Positions 16,652-24,412 of a DNA stretch of 56,732 nt are shown here, piece by piece; positions within the stretch are counted from its first letter, which is position 1, and every line of letters begins with the position of its first letter. The translations under genes and the position numbers were made by a program. The notes beneath the pieces were generated by a model. The model saw only the letters and a list, made by a program, of their open reading frames with translations. It made no database searches and was not told the DNA's origin. Location: the NCBI GenBank assembly GCA_047638695.1, contig JBLINY010000020.1:1-56732 (forward strand), written 5' to 3'. This stretch comes from JAHECQ01 sp047638695. GTDB taxonomy: Bacteria; Actinomycetota; Acidimicrobiia; Acidimicrobiales; SZUA-35.

Positions 16652-18076
16652 TCACTGACGCTCTGTACTGGTCTCCGGCATGCCTCGGGGGTACGCCACC
16701 AGGATGGTGATGGCCGAGAAGGCGTAGCCAGCGGCCGTGATTGCCCAGACCCATTTGAAGTTTGCAACCGAGTCGGCATCGCGGCTGCCAACAACTGAGA
16801 CGGCCACCGCCACCCCCATGGCCTGGACGAGTCGGCGGACCGTTTGATGGGCCGCATTGGCTGTGCCGAGGTTGGTGTCGGTGATGCCGACCAGTGCCGC
16901 ACCGGTGCCCGGTAGGCCCACGAAGCCTGCGCCCAGCCCAAAGAGGAACAGCCCGGGAACAAGGCCGGTCCACAGGCTCGGGTTCTCGCCAAGGGTCACG
17001 ATCCACCAAACAACGCCCGAACTAGCGATGGTCGAGCCGACGACAAGCACGGTCCGGTAGCCGTTGCGGTCAGCCCATCGGCCAGCGGGCACGGAGATCA
17101 CACCCAGTGTCATGGCGCCAGCAAGCGCCCATCCGGCATCGATGGTGGACCAGTTCCACACGTTCTGAAGGAACAGCGGCGTACCGAAGAACCAGGCGAA
17201 GATGCCGAGCTGGGAGCCCATCTGCGCCAGGGTGCCCACGGCGAACCGCCGATCTTGGAAGGCGGCGAGACTGAGCAGTGGAGCAGCGCTGGTGGCCGAC
17301 CGGTAGAGGAAGAGCGGCAGCAGCACCATCGATGCTCCGAACACCGCGAGGCTCGATATCGAGGCCCAGCCCCAGCTGCTGCCCTGGATGACGCCAAGCG
17401 TGAACAGGGCAACGGCGCTGGTTCCGACCACGACGCTGATCAGATCGAGCCCGCCTGGATCGGCGGCGACTTCGCTCTCGACGAGAATGCGCTTGCCAAA
17501 GACCAAAATGATGAGAGCGAAGGGAATGGTCATCCCGAACGCACCTCGCCAGCCCACAAGCTCGACCATCGTCGACCCGAGAATCGGCCCCAGCACCGAG
17601 GCGAGGGCTCCGGCGACACCTAGCCAGCCGAGAGCTAGCCCGCGGTGTTCCGATGGGAACATGGGCAGGGCCAAGGCGATGGCGGTGACGGTCATCAGAG
17701 CTCCGCCAACGCCGCCGACCACCCGCCCGGCGATCAGAATCGCGACGTGGGGCGCCGTTGTGCTGATGCAGGCGCCGACCAGGTAGATGGCAGAACCCGA
17801 GATGAAGACACGCTTCCGACCGTTGCGGTCGGCCAGCCGGCCGCCGAGCAGTAGTAGGGAGGCCAAGGTGATGCTGAAGCCGGTGGAGACCCAAGCCAGC
17901 GTTGTGCGAGGTGTATCGGGGAACGCTTCCTCGATCCGGGCGAAGGCCACCGACACGCCGATCGAGTCGAGAATGACGACGTAGGAGGTGGCGGCCAGGG
18001 CCATGCTCAACCACGCTTGTTTGGATGGCCGACCGCCTGGCATTCCGTTGCGAGGCTGAGTGGTGGTGCGCCGCAT
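16652..18076 (-). CDS. MFS transporter, DHA2 (14-TMS) drug-exporter type
   Basis: A 474-residue MFS protein. The first helix carries YVVILDSIGVSVAFARIEEAF, a variant of the DHA2 motif D (LDxTVVNVALP), motif A is LLLGGRLADRNGRKRVF, and helix 5 has the antiporter-type GLALGWLGVAGALASVLGPILG (motif C, split here: GPILGS). These place it among proton-driven 14-helix exporters such as EmrB/QacA. It probably expels a hydrophobic compound. A 22-base imperfect palindrome lies 12 bases upstream of its ATG, a likely repressor site. Convergent with the ECF-associated membrane-protein gene. Confidence 0.88.
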   Translation of the reverse strand: MRRTTTQPRNGMPGGRPSKQAWLSMALAATSYVVILDSIGVSVAFARIEEAFPDTPRTTLAWVSTGFSITLASLLLLGGRLADRNGRKRVFISGSAIYLVGACISTTAPHVAILIAGRVVGGVGGALMTVTAIALALPMFPSEHRGLALGWLGVAGALASVLGPILGSTMVELVGWRGAFGMTIPFALIILVFGKRILVESEVAADPGGLDLISVVVGTSAVALFTLGVIQGSSWGWASISSLAVFGASMVLLPLFLYRSATSAAPLLSLAAFQDRRFAVGTLAQMGSQLGIFAWFFGTPLFLQNVWNWSTIDAGWALAGAMTLGVISVPAGRWADRNGYRTVLVVGSTIASSGVVWWIVTLGENPSLWTGLVPGLFLFGLGAGFVGLPGTGAALVGITDTNLGTANAAHQTVRRLVQAMGVAVAVSVVGSRDADSVANFKWVWAITAAGYAFSAITILVAYPRGMPETSTERQ

Positions 18077-18087
18077 CGTGGCACTGT

Positions 18088-18109
18088 CTAATCGGGCCTG
18101 CCTGATTAG
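18088..18109. promoter_or_regulatory. 22-bp interrupted palindrome upstream of the DHA2 exporter
   Basis: CTAATC-g-GGC-ct-GCC-t-GATTAG: two nested arms match exactly (6 and 3 bp). It is centred about 22 bases before the exporter start and lies in the divergent region shared with the FAD oxidoreductase gene. TetR- or MarR-type repressors of drug exporters bind sites of this size; no regulator gene is adjacent. Confidence 0.45.
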
Positions 18110-18205
18110 GGCAATGTTCTGGGTGGGAGGGCGTCTGTTCTGGGGTGCGAGGGCTCCATGCTTAGGCGGGTTTCTTCAGAGGAAAAGAGCGGCCGCCTAC
18201 GCTCG

Positions 18206-19174
18206 ATGTCGATGAGACCGATTGTTAGCGAACCTCGTGAACGGTCCTACGACGTCGTCATCGTCGGTGGAGCCATCATTATGTACCTGGCCGACAACGA
18301 CGGGTTCGCCCACACGCTGAGGCAAAACCAGTTGTTGCAGGCGGGCTTCGGGGCCGCCACGTCGATCATGACGGCGGAGGAGATCGCAACCGACTATCCC
18401 TTCTATAACGTCGATGATCTGGTGTGCGGCAGCCACAATCTTGTCGACGAGGGCTATTTCGATTCGGGCACGATGTTCGACTGGTGGCGGAAGAAGGCCC
18501 GTCAGAATGGCGTTGAGTTTCTGGCCAACGAAGTGGTTGGCATCGAACGCTCGGAATCGGTCGTCACATCGGTCACGCTGGCCACCGGCGAACTGATTGC
18601 GTGCGGAACGCTGGTGAATGCGTCAGGACCCCGGGCGGTCGAAACCGCTCATCTGGCTGGTCTCGATCTGCCCGTCGAGCCCCGCAAACGGTTCACCTTT
18701 GTTTTCGATGCGGCCGAGCCTCTCGATCGCGATCTGCCGCTCACCATCGACCCCAGCGGTGTGCATGTTCGACAGGACGGCGACGCCTACATGGCTGGAT
18801 GCACACCTGACGATGATCCGGCCGTGGCTTACGACGACCTTGTTATGGACGATGCGATCTTCGAGGCCAAGGTGTGGCCAGCTTTGGTCCACCGGATTCC
18901 GGCGTTCGAACGCATCAGGGTGACCAGCCGTTGGGCCGGGCACTACGCGTTCAACACACTTGATCACAATGCGGTGGTTGGTCCCCACCATGAGGTCGGC
19001 AATTTCATCTTTGCCAACGGCTTCTCGGGCCACGGAATGCAGCAATCGCCGGCAATGGGCCGTGGTGTCGCCGAGCTGATCAGCTATGGCGATTACCGGA
19101 CCCTCGACCTCACACCTCTTGGCTATGACCGGATCGTGCGAGGCGAGCCCTTTCGCGAAGGGGCAATTATCTAG
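18206..19174 (+). CDS. FAD-dependent oxidoreductase (DAO family) with internal deletion of the FAD-binding region; probably non-functional
   Basis: The reading frame is open and the C-terminal two thirds look like a normal DAO/sarcosine-oxidase-like enzyme (VDEGYFDSGTMFDWW, LVNASGPRAVETA, ADGFSGHGMQQSP-type end: FANGFSGHGMQQSPAMGR). The N-terminus does not: YDVVIVGGAI, where the dinucleotide fold should continue as GxGxxG-helix-strand-Glu, runs directly into IMYLADNDG, a segment normally 80-100 residues further on. The glycine helix, the ribose-binding acidic residue and the SxSxGG loop are therefore gone, by an in-frame deletion. FAD binding is not expected. Starts at ATG 18206 or 18212. Its last 4 bases overlap the convergent CoA-transferase gene. 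Confidence 0.7.
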   Translation: MSMRPIVSEPRERSYDVVIVGGAIIMYLADNDGFAHTLRQNQLLQAGFGAATSIMTAEEIATDYPFYNVDDLVCGSHNLVDEGYFDSGTMFDWWRKKARQNGVEFLANEVVGIERSESVVTSVTLATGELIACGTLVNASGPRAVETAHLAGLDLPVEPRKRFTFVFDAAEPLDRDLPLTIDPSGVHVRQDGDAYMAGCTPDDDPAVAYDDLVMDDAIFEAKVWPALVHRIPAFERIRVTSRWAGHYAFNTLDHNAVVGPHHEVGNFIFANGFSGHGMQQSPAMGRGVAELISYGDYRTLDLTPLGYDRIVRGEPFREGAII

Positions 19175-19195
19175 ACGCGCCCATCTAGACGCGCC
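19169..19195. repeat. 14-bp tandem duplication at the 3' ends of two convergent genes
   Basis: ATCTAGACGCGCC occurs at 19169-19181 and again at 19183-19195. The unit covers the stop codons of both the FAD oxidoreductase gene and the CaiB-type gene, and alters the C-terminal few residues of the latter. It looks like a recent replication-slippage duplication. Confidence 0.7.
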
Positions 19196-20400
19196 TCTCT
19201 AGGCCCGAAGAGCACGTCGGCTTCTTCGAGTTGGTCGATCTCGGTGGCCGAGAGCCCTGCCTCGGCCAGAATCTCGCGGCCATGTTGGCCTGCTCGTGGG
19301 GCTGGACGCCGAACACTCGCTGGCGTCTTGGAGAAGCGAACGGGTGGAGGGATCACCCGATAGGTACCAACCTCAGGATGCTCGGCCAGCGGTAAGTCGG
19401 CAACGAGGTCATCAAGCGATGCCGCCTTGGTGGCCGGGATTCCTTCGGTCTGGCAGAAATCAAGCCAGGCATCGGTAGTGCGACCCAGCAGGATCGTCGC
19501 AACATCGCGGTAGAGGGTCTCGCTGTTGATGATGCGAGATTCGCGGGTGGCGATACGCGAGTCGCCAATGAGGTCGTCTCGTCCGCCTGCCCGGAACAGG
19601 CTGTGGTAGTGATGATCGTTGTAGGGAAGCACGTTGATCCAGCCGTCGGCGGTCTCTTGCGGGCGACGTTCGGCGGTGAGTATCCGCCGGTAACCAGCCT
19701 GGTCTTGAGGCGGCTCGGCGATGGCCCCGGCACCGTGCTCGACGAGGACGAACGAGCGCATCACGTCGATCATCGGTACTTCAATGTGCTGACCAATGCC
19801 GGTGGTGGCCCGATGAAAGAGCGCTGCCATAACGGCGTTGGCGATGGTCATCCCCGACACCTTGTCGGCGACAAGGGTCGGCAACAGGCTCGGCGCATGG
19901 CCTTGGCGTTCGAACAAGTCGCCGATGCCGCTGGCCGATTGGATGATGTCGTCGTACGCCGGAGCGTTGGCCTTTTCGCTGTCTGACGGGTAGCCGTGGG
20001 CCTGACAGAAGATGATGTCTGGCCGTCGTTCTCTGACATCGTCGTAGGCAAGCCTGAGCCGGCCGAGCGGCCCGGGTCGCAGATTGGTAACGACGACGTC
20101 GGCCGACTCGGCCAGTTTCAGAAAGGCTTGGCGCCCGCGCTCGTCCTTGAGGTCGATGGCGAGACTGCGCTTGTTCCGCATGAGGTTCAGCGCGTTGCCC
20201 GACATCCCAGGCTCTGGCCCGGGCCCCATCGAGCGATTGGTGTCGCCCGTTCGGTCTTCAACCACGATGATGTCGGCACCGAGGTCACCCAAGGTCTGGG
20301 TGGCGAAGGGGCCCATGATGACCGATGACAGATCGAGCACGTTGACACCGTGAAGTGGGCCAGTGGCCTGGGATGGATCTTCAGTTGACGATGAAGTCAT
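19171..20400 (-). CDS. CaiB/BaiF-family (class III) CoA-transferase
   Basis: A 409-residue class III CoA-transferase, which moves CoA between carboxylic acids through an aspartyl-CoA intermediate. The N-terminal VLDLSSVIMGPFATQTLGDL, the RNKRSLAIDLKD segment and AYDDIIQSASG with the catalytic Asp (D-x3-Q) are all present, and the intertwined-dimer C-terminal region has LAEHPEVGTYR. ATG at 20400 is chosen because AAAGG lies 6 bases before it; the alternative ATG at 20406 has no spacing. It stands alone between the damaged FAD oxidoreductase and the SRPBCC gene. The acid substrate is unknown. Confidence 0.9.
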   Translation of the reverse strand: MTSSSTEDPSQATGPLHGVNVLDLSSVIMGPFATQTLGDLGADIIVVEDRTGDTNRSMGPGPEPGMSGNALNLMRNKRSLAIDLKDERGRQAFLKLAESADVVVTNLRPGPLGRLRLAYDDVRERRPDIIFCQAHGYPSDSEKANAPAYDDIIQSASGIGDLFERQGHAPSLLPTLVADKVSGMTIANAVMAALFHRATTGIGQHIEVPMIDVMRSFVLVEHGAGAIAEPPQDQAGYRRILTAERRPQETADGWINVLPYNDHHYHSLFRAGGRDDLIGDSRIATRESRIINSETLYRDVATILLGRTTDAWLDFCQTEGIPATKAASLDDLVADLPLAEHPEVGTYRVIPPPVRFSKTPASVRRPAPRAGQHGREILAEAGLSATEIDQLEEADVLFGPREARLDGRV

Positions 20401-20453
20401 AGACATCCTTTCTAGGGCAGGATGCGTGAAATCAACCGTTTGGGTCAGGCCAT

Positions 20454-20948
20454 TTACGGTGTCAACAAGCTGAGATGAGTGCCCAACTTGTCGAACGCCA
20501 TAGTCCAGCCGCCGGCGCCGCCGGAATCGGCAGGAACGCCAACATGGGTCATGACCATCTTGGTCTTGTTCCCGAGGTCGGTGAGCTCAACGATCACCTC
20601 GGTCGTTTCGGGGTGACCTTCGGGCATTCCCATTGCGGCGGGGGAGATGACGTTGCCATCGGCATCGGCCATCGAGTCGGTGTAGACGAGCCGCTGGTTT
20701 TCGACGACCTCTCGGTACTCGCCCGTAAACCACATCTCCATTGGTCCGTTCGGTGTCTCCATTGCCATGCCAACAAAGCGAGTGCCGCCGACCCGAACGT
20801 CCATGTTGGCAACAGGGATGGTGGCACCGCTGGGTCCGTACCAGGCCTTGAAGTGCTCGGGATCGGCCCACATCTGCCACACGAGATGTCTGGGAGCGTC
20901 GAAGATTCGCTCGATCACAAGGTCGGGCTGAGTGCTGTTGTCAGTCAT
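20454..20948 (-). CDS. SRPBCC / AHSA1-family protein
   Basis: A 164-residue START-like-fold (SRPBCC, activator of Hsp90 ATPase homologue 1-like) protein. VIERIFDAPRHLVWQMWADPEHFKAWYGP is the typical opening (quoted in part: FDAPRHLVWQMW, then FKAWYGP), followed by VRVGGTRFVGM and FTGEYREVVENQRLVYT, ending in the amphipathic C-terminal helix GGWTMAFDKLGTHL. Such proteins bind hydrophobic ligands; the role is not known. It is translationally coupled to an ArsR gene (ATGA overlap at 20945-20948), a very common actinobacterial pair, and a purine-rich site (GAGAAGAGAAA) precedes the ATG. Confidence 0.88.
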   Translation of the reverse strand: MTDNSTQPDLVIERIFDAPRHLVWQMWADPEHFKAWYGPSGATIPVANMDVRVGGTRFVGMAMETPNGPMEMWFTGEYREVVENQRLVYTDSMADADGNVISPAAMGMPEGHPETTEVIVELTDLGNKTKMVMTHVGVPADSGGAGGWTMAFDKLGTHLSLLTP

Positions 20949-21376
20949 CTGTTTCTCTTCTCTCGGATGGGATTGCTGTTTGGGTCTTTGCGTAGGGCCT
21001 GAGGGGCGGATTCGTGTGGAGCCGAAGGAGGTTGCGACGGCTGCACCTGTAGCTCCTGCAGGTACCCGTCCATGCGGTCGAAGCTGGCTTCCCAAACGAC
21101 TCGGTACTGCTCGGCCCAGTTCGAGACGTCTCGTAGCGGCCGGGCATCGAGCGTGCACGGCCGGTACTGGGCTCGCTGGCCCTGGATCACCAGCCCGGCC
21201 CGTTCGAGCACGCGGATATGGCGTGAGACAGCGGGCAGCGTCATCTCGAAGGGCTCGGCCAGTTCGTTCACGTTGGCTTCGCCCTGAGCCAGTCGGGCCA
21301 GGATGGCGCGGCGCGTCGGATTGGCCAGGGCAGCAAAGGTCTCGCTGATGCGTTCTTCCTCGGTCACCGTAGCCAC
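20945..21376 (-). CDS. ArsR-family (SmtB-like) transcriptional regulator
   Basis: A 143-residue winged-helix repressor: FAALANPTRRAILARLAQGEANVNELAEPF, then MTLPAVSRHIRVLERAGLV as the recognition helix region, and a C-terminal helix with the conserved WAEQYRVVWEASFDRMDGYL. There is no metal-binding ELCVC motif, so it belongs to the metal-independent ArsR group paired with SRPBCC proteins. The last ~30 residues (QPSQPPSAPHES) are a disordered tail. A perfect 16-bp palindrome lies 14 bases before its ATG and is the likely operator for autoregulation of the two-gene operon. Confidence 0.88.
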   Translation of the reverse strand: MATVTEEERISETFAALANPTRRAILARLAQGEANVNELAEPFEMTLPAVSRHIRVLERAGLVIQGQRAQYRPCTLDARPLRDVSNWAEQYRVVWEASFDRMDGYLQELQVQPSQPPSAPHESAPQALRKDPNSNPIREKRNR

Positions 21377-21389
21377 GCTTGGACCTTAG

Positions 21390-21405
21390 TTAACAACTAT
21401 GTTAA
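21390..21405. promoter_or_regulatory. ArsR operator palindrome
   Basis: TTAACA-ACTA-TGTTAA is a perfect inverted repeat located 14 bases upstream of the ArsR start. Its AT-rich symmetric form and place in the promoter are typical of ArsR operators. It also lies just upstream of the DHCW cupin gene on the other strand, which could share control. Confidence 0.6.
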
Positions 21406-21485
21406 ATACAAGAAATGAGGTGTCGACCCAATCCGGACTGATTCCGATGCGGCACAGCCAGTGCGCTTGGCACGATGATGCGCGG

Positions 21486-21815
21486 GTGGATATCGAGAAG
21501 CATCCGTTCGAGGTCACCGACTGGACTGCGGTTGAAGAGACGCGGCACCCGGGGGAGACGGGTGAAGCGTTGTGGCGAACCGGTCACCTCGGCACCATCA
21601 GAGTGAGAACGGTCGAGTACACGCCTGGCTATCTGGCCGACCACTGGTGTGAGAAGGGGCACGTCTTGTTGTGCGTGGAAGGCGAACTTCACACGGAGTT
21701 GGCCGATGGGCGAACCTTCACTCTGACGCCAGGGACGAGCTACCAGGTCGGCGACAACTGTGAACCACATCGCTCGTCGACCACCACCGGCGCCCGTCTC
21801 TTCATTGTTGACTAG
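21486..21815 (+). CDS. DHCW-motif cupin-fold protein
   Basis: A 109-residue small beta-barrel protein of the DHCW cupin family. The name-giving motif appears as DHWCEKGHVLLCVEGELHTEL, with order D-H-W-C (first 19 residues DHWCEKGHVLLCVEGELHT), followed by FTLTPGTSYQVGDNCEPHRSS. The His residues could bind a metal. Function is unknown. GTG at 21486 (VDIEKHPFEVTDW) gives the family's normal N-terminus; an upstream ATG at 21447 is possible, whereas the ATG at 21399 lies inside the ArsR operator and is unlikely. Confidence 0.8.
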   Translation: MDIEKHPFEVTDWTAVEETRHPGETGEALWRTGHLGTIRVRTVEYTPGYLADHWCEKGHVLLCVEGELHTELADGRTFTLTPGTSYQVGDNCEPHRSSTTTGARLFIVD

Positions 21816-21851
21816 GTGACCTGTTGAGGACGTGGCGCCTACTGTTCGGCT

Positions 21852-23012
21852 ATGACGCAAGCTGATGCAACACCCACGATTTCTGGCAACTGCGACCCCC
21901 GCTTTGACGTGCTCGGAGACCTGCTGAGCGGCACTCTTGCTGATGGCAGCGACCTCGGGGCATCGGTGGCTGTCACCATCGAGGGAGAGCTTGTCGTCGA
22001 CCTCTGGGGAGGTTGGCTGGACGAGGAGCACACCAAACCGTGGCAGGAAGACACCATTACCAATGTGTGGTCGACGACCAAGACCATGATGAGCCTCAGT
22101 GCGTTGGTATTGGTCGAGCGGGGACTCCTTGACGTTCACGAAAAAGTGGCCGCCTATTGGCCAGAGTTTGCAGCCAATGGCAAAGAGAACATCGAGGTTC
22201 GGCACCTGATGAGTCATACCTCAGGGGTTTCGGGCTGGGATCAGCCAGTCGTCATCGAGGACCTCTATGACTGGGAGAAGTCGACGGCCATGTTGGCTGG
22301 CCAGGCCCCCTGGTGGGAACCGGGAACAGCATCGGGCTATCACGCCCTCAACCAGGGACATCTCGTCGGTGAAGTGATTCGCCGTATCGATGGTCGCCAG
22401 CTAGGTCAGTTTTTCGCCGAAGAAGTCGCCGGCCCCCTCGGCATCGACTTCCACATTGGTCTCGACCCGTCGCAGCACCACCGGGTCGCGCCAGTTATTC
22501 CACCCGAAGCTGCTCCGGTCGACATCAGCGGATTCAGTGCGGATCATCCCGCCATCAAGACCTTCACCGGCCCAGCCCCGTCGGCCGATGTTGCCTGGAC
22601 CGATGGATGGAAGCAGGCTGACATCGGAGCCGCCAACGGCCACGGCAACGCACGTTCGGTGGCCATAGCCCAGGCGATCGTTGCCAACGGGGGCACGGTT
22701 GGCGACGTCACGCTTCTTTCGCCGCAGACCATCGATGTCATCTTCGAAGAGCAGGCACGGGGCAATGATCTGGTGCTGCAAGATCTGCAACGGTTCGGGA
22801 TCGGTTACGCCCTGGCCGACAAAGAGGTGCGGCCCTATCTACCGGAGGGGCGCATCTGTTTCTGGGGTGGCTGGGGCGGTTCGTCGATCATCGTCGACAC
22901 CGAACGCCGTATGACCATTGCCTACATGATGAATCGGATGCTTCCGGGCACCGGCGGTGACTCCCGGGGCGAAGGACTAGTCACGGCCGCCTATGCCGTC
23001 ATGGGCGCCTAG
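21852..23012 (+). CDS. Serine hydrolase, class C beta-lactamase/esterase (EstB-like) family
   Basis: A 386-residue penicillin-binding-protein-fold hydrolase. The nucleophile Ser74 and Lys77 are in VWSTTKTMM (SxxK), followed by LMSHTSGVSGW and GYHALNQGHLVGEVI with Tyr163, the second catalytic motif. The C-terminal WGGWGGSSIIVDTERRMTIAYMMNRM corresponds to the third motif strand (first part WGGWGGSSIIVD). No signal peptide is visible, so it is probably cytoplasmic and acts as an esterase rather than a beta-lactamase. It begins 36 bases after the cupin gene on the same strand. Confidence 0.88.
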   Translation: MTQADATPTISGNCDPRFDVLGDLLSGTLADGSDLGASVAVTIEGELVVDLWGGWLDEEHTKPWQEDTITNVWSTTKTMMSLSALVLVERGLLDVHEKVAAYWPEFAANGKENIEVRHLMSHTSGVSGWDQPVVIEDLYDWEKSTAMLAGQAPWWEPGTASGYHALNQGHLVGEVIRRIDGRQLGQFFAEEVAGPLGIDFHIGLDPSQHHRVAPVIPPEAAPVDISGFSADHPAIKTFTGPAPSADVAWTDGWKQADIGAANGHGNARSVAIAQAIVANGGTVGDVTLLSPQTIDVIFEEQARGNDLVLQDLQRFGIGYALADKEVRPYLPEGRICFWGGWGGSSIIVDTERRMTIAYMMNRMLPGTGGDSRGEGLVTAAYAVMGA

Positions 23013-23039
23013 GCCCGGAGGGTTTCTTGTTGCTGGCCA

Positions 23040-24273
23040 TCAGCCAGCGAGATCGTGACCTTGTGAGCGGTGGAGGTGGTTGTCCAGCTCGGGGTCGTAG
23101 GTGGCGTACTGGGCTTTGCCTGCGCCTTTTGCCATGTACATCGCGGCATCGGCGTTGCGCTGCATCAGCTGAGGGTCGGTGCGATCGGCCGTTGTGATGT
23201 CGATTCCGATGCTGGCCTGAATCTCGAGGAGTAGGTCACCGACCTGGATGGGCTGGCGGAGGCAATTGATGAGCCGGTCGGCGATCTTGCTGACGTCGGA
23301 AACATCGATGACGTGGGGGATGAGGATGGCGAACTCATCGCCTCCGAGGCGGGCGGGCGAGCGTTGCGTCGGCTCGGAGCTGTCGCCGAAGCCGATCGGC
23401 GACGTTTGTGAGAAGGGCATCGCCGACATGGTGGCCATGGCGATCGTTGATGGTCTTGAAATCGTCGAGGTCGAGGAACAAGACGGCAACGGGCTGCTCC
23501 GGCTCCCCGTCGGCTCGAGCCTCCAGTGTGGCCTGGAACTTCCTGCGGTTAGGGAGGCCGGTGAGCGGATCGTGGTTGGCCTCGTGTTCGTGATCGGCGG
23601 CTCGACGGTGGGATCGAGCCCACTGCAATAAGACCAGAGCAAGAGCCAGATAAAGGCCGACCAAGGTGACGGCCAGCATGGTGACTACCCGACGCGTGTC
23701 GGACTCGATTGATTGGGCAATCGGTTCGTAGGGCAAATACAGCTCGAACGCTCCGGCTAGTTCGCCGTCACCGCCGGCGCTGACCGGGACGTAGACCTCG
23801 AGCAGTTGGTCGAATTCTTGCTCGCCAAAGTTCTCGGGCTTGTCCAGCGTGGAGATTTCCGAGGAGTTCTCGCCTTTCAGCGCATCTTCAAGCTCATGGG
23901 AGATCGGATAGGTCATCCCAATGCTGTCGCGGTCATCGGAGTAGATGACACGTCCGGTCCGATCCCAGATCTTTATCCGCAGAATGACATGGCCTAGGAA
24001 CGGCTGCAGGGTGGCATCGAGTTGGTCCGTCCTGCGAGGGTCTATGGCGCTAGACGTAAAGTCGCTCATTTCGAGCATGGGGCTGATGGCTAGATCCGCG
24101 ACAAGAGCAGCGGCATCTGCGGCGTTCGCCGTCGCTCGTTCTGTGGTCCAGCTGCGGATGTGCGACGTGAGGATCACGGCGATGACAACAACGGGAACGG
24201 CTGGAGCGATGATCATGGCCAGGAAGCTCAGTCGTCGTGTCGGGAGGCCCTTTTCCTTCAGGGAACGTGTCAT
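23040..24273 (-). pseudogene. Membrane GGDEF diguanylate cyclase, frameshifted just before the GGDEF motif
   Basis: The N-terminal part (from ATG 24273, MTRSLKEKG) has a transmembrane helix (FLAMIIAPAVPVVVIAVIL), about 160 residues of extracytoplasmic sensor domain, a second helix (LAVTLVGLYLALALVLLQW), then a GGDEF domain start (HDPLTGLPNRRKF, LFLDLDDFKTINDRHGHHVGD). The frame then runs to a stop after ATLARPPRRR, while the remainder of the domain (RLGGDEFAILIP, ASIGI, NADAAMYMAKGAGK) continues in another frame. The junction is CGGGCGGGC on the plus strand (23350-23358): one extra 4-base unit there explains the shift. With the unit removed the sequence reads TLARLGGDEF. In the repaired frame the usual inhibitory RxxD site reads RADA, so product inhibition would be lost. 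Confidence 0.8.
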
Positions 24274-24314
24274 CGATGGAACTCGTCCGCCGCTTGAGGA
24301 TTTGGGAACCCTTG

Positions 24315-24330
24315 CCCCATCAATATGGGG
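24315..24330. repeat. Inverted repeat upstream of the GGDEF gene
   Basis: CCCCAT-CAAT-ATGGGG, a perfect 6-bp-arm palindrome, lies about 42 bases before the preferred GGDEF start and is followed by a run of G. It could be an operator or a short RNA hairpin; no regulator points to it. Confidence 0.35.
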
Positions 24331-24412
24331 GGGGTGCACCTCCAGGCTGGCTGGCCACGCCCGCACAGCGGGACAAGAAGGAGCGGCGGCGATGGTGGAG
24401 CCGGGCTGTGGT

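Noticed and set aside
21402..22217. Minus-strand frame of 271 codons opposite the cupin and serine hydrolase genes
   Set aside because: It crosses two well-supported plus-strand genes and the ArsR operator and shows no domain; a high-GC antisense artefact.
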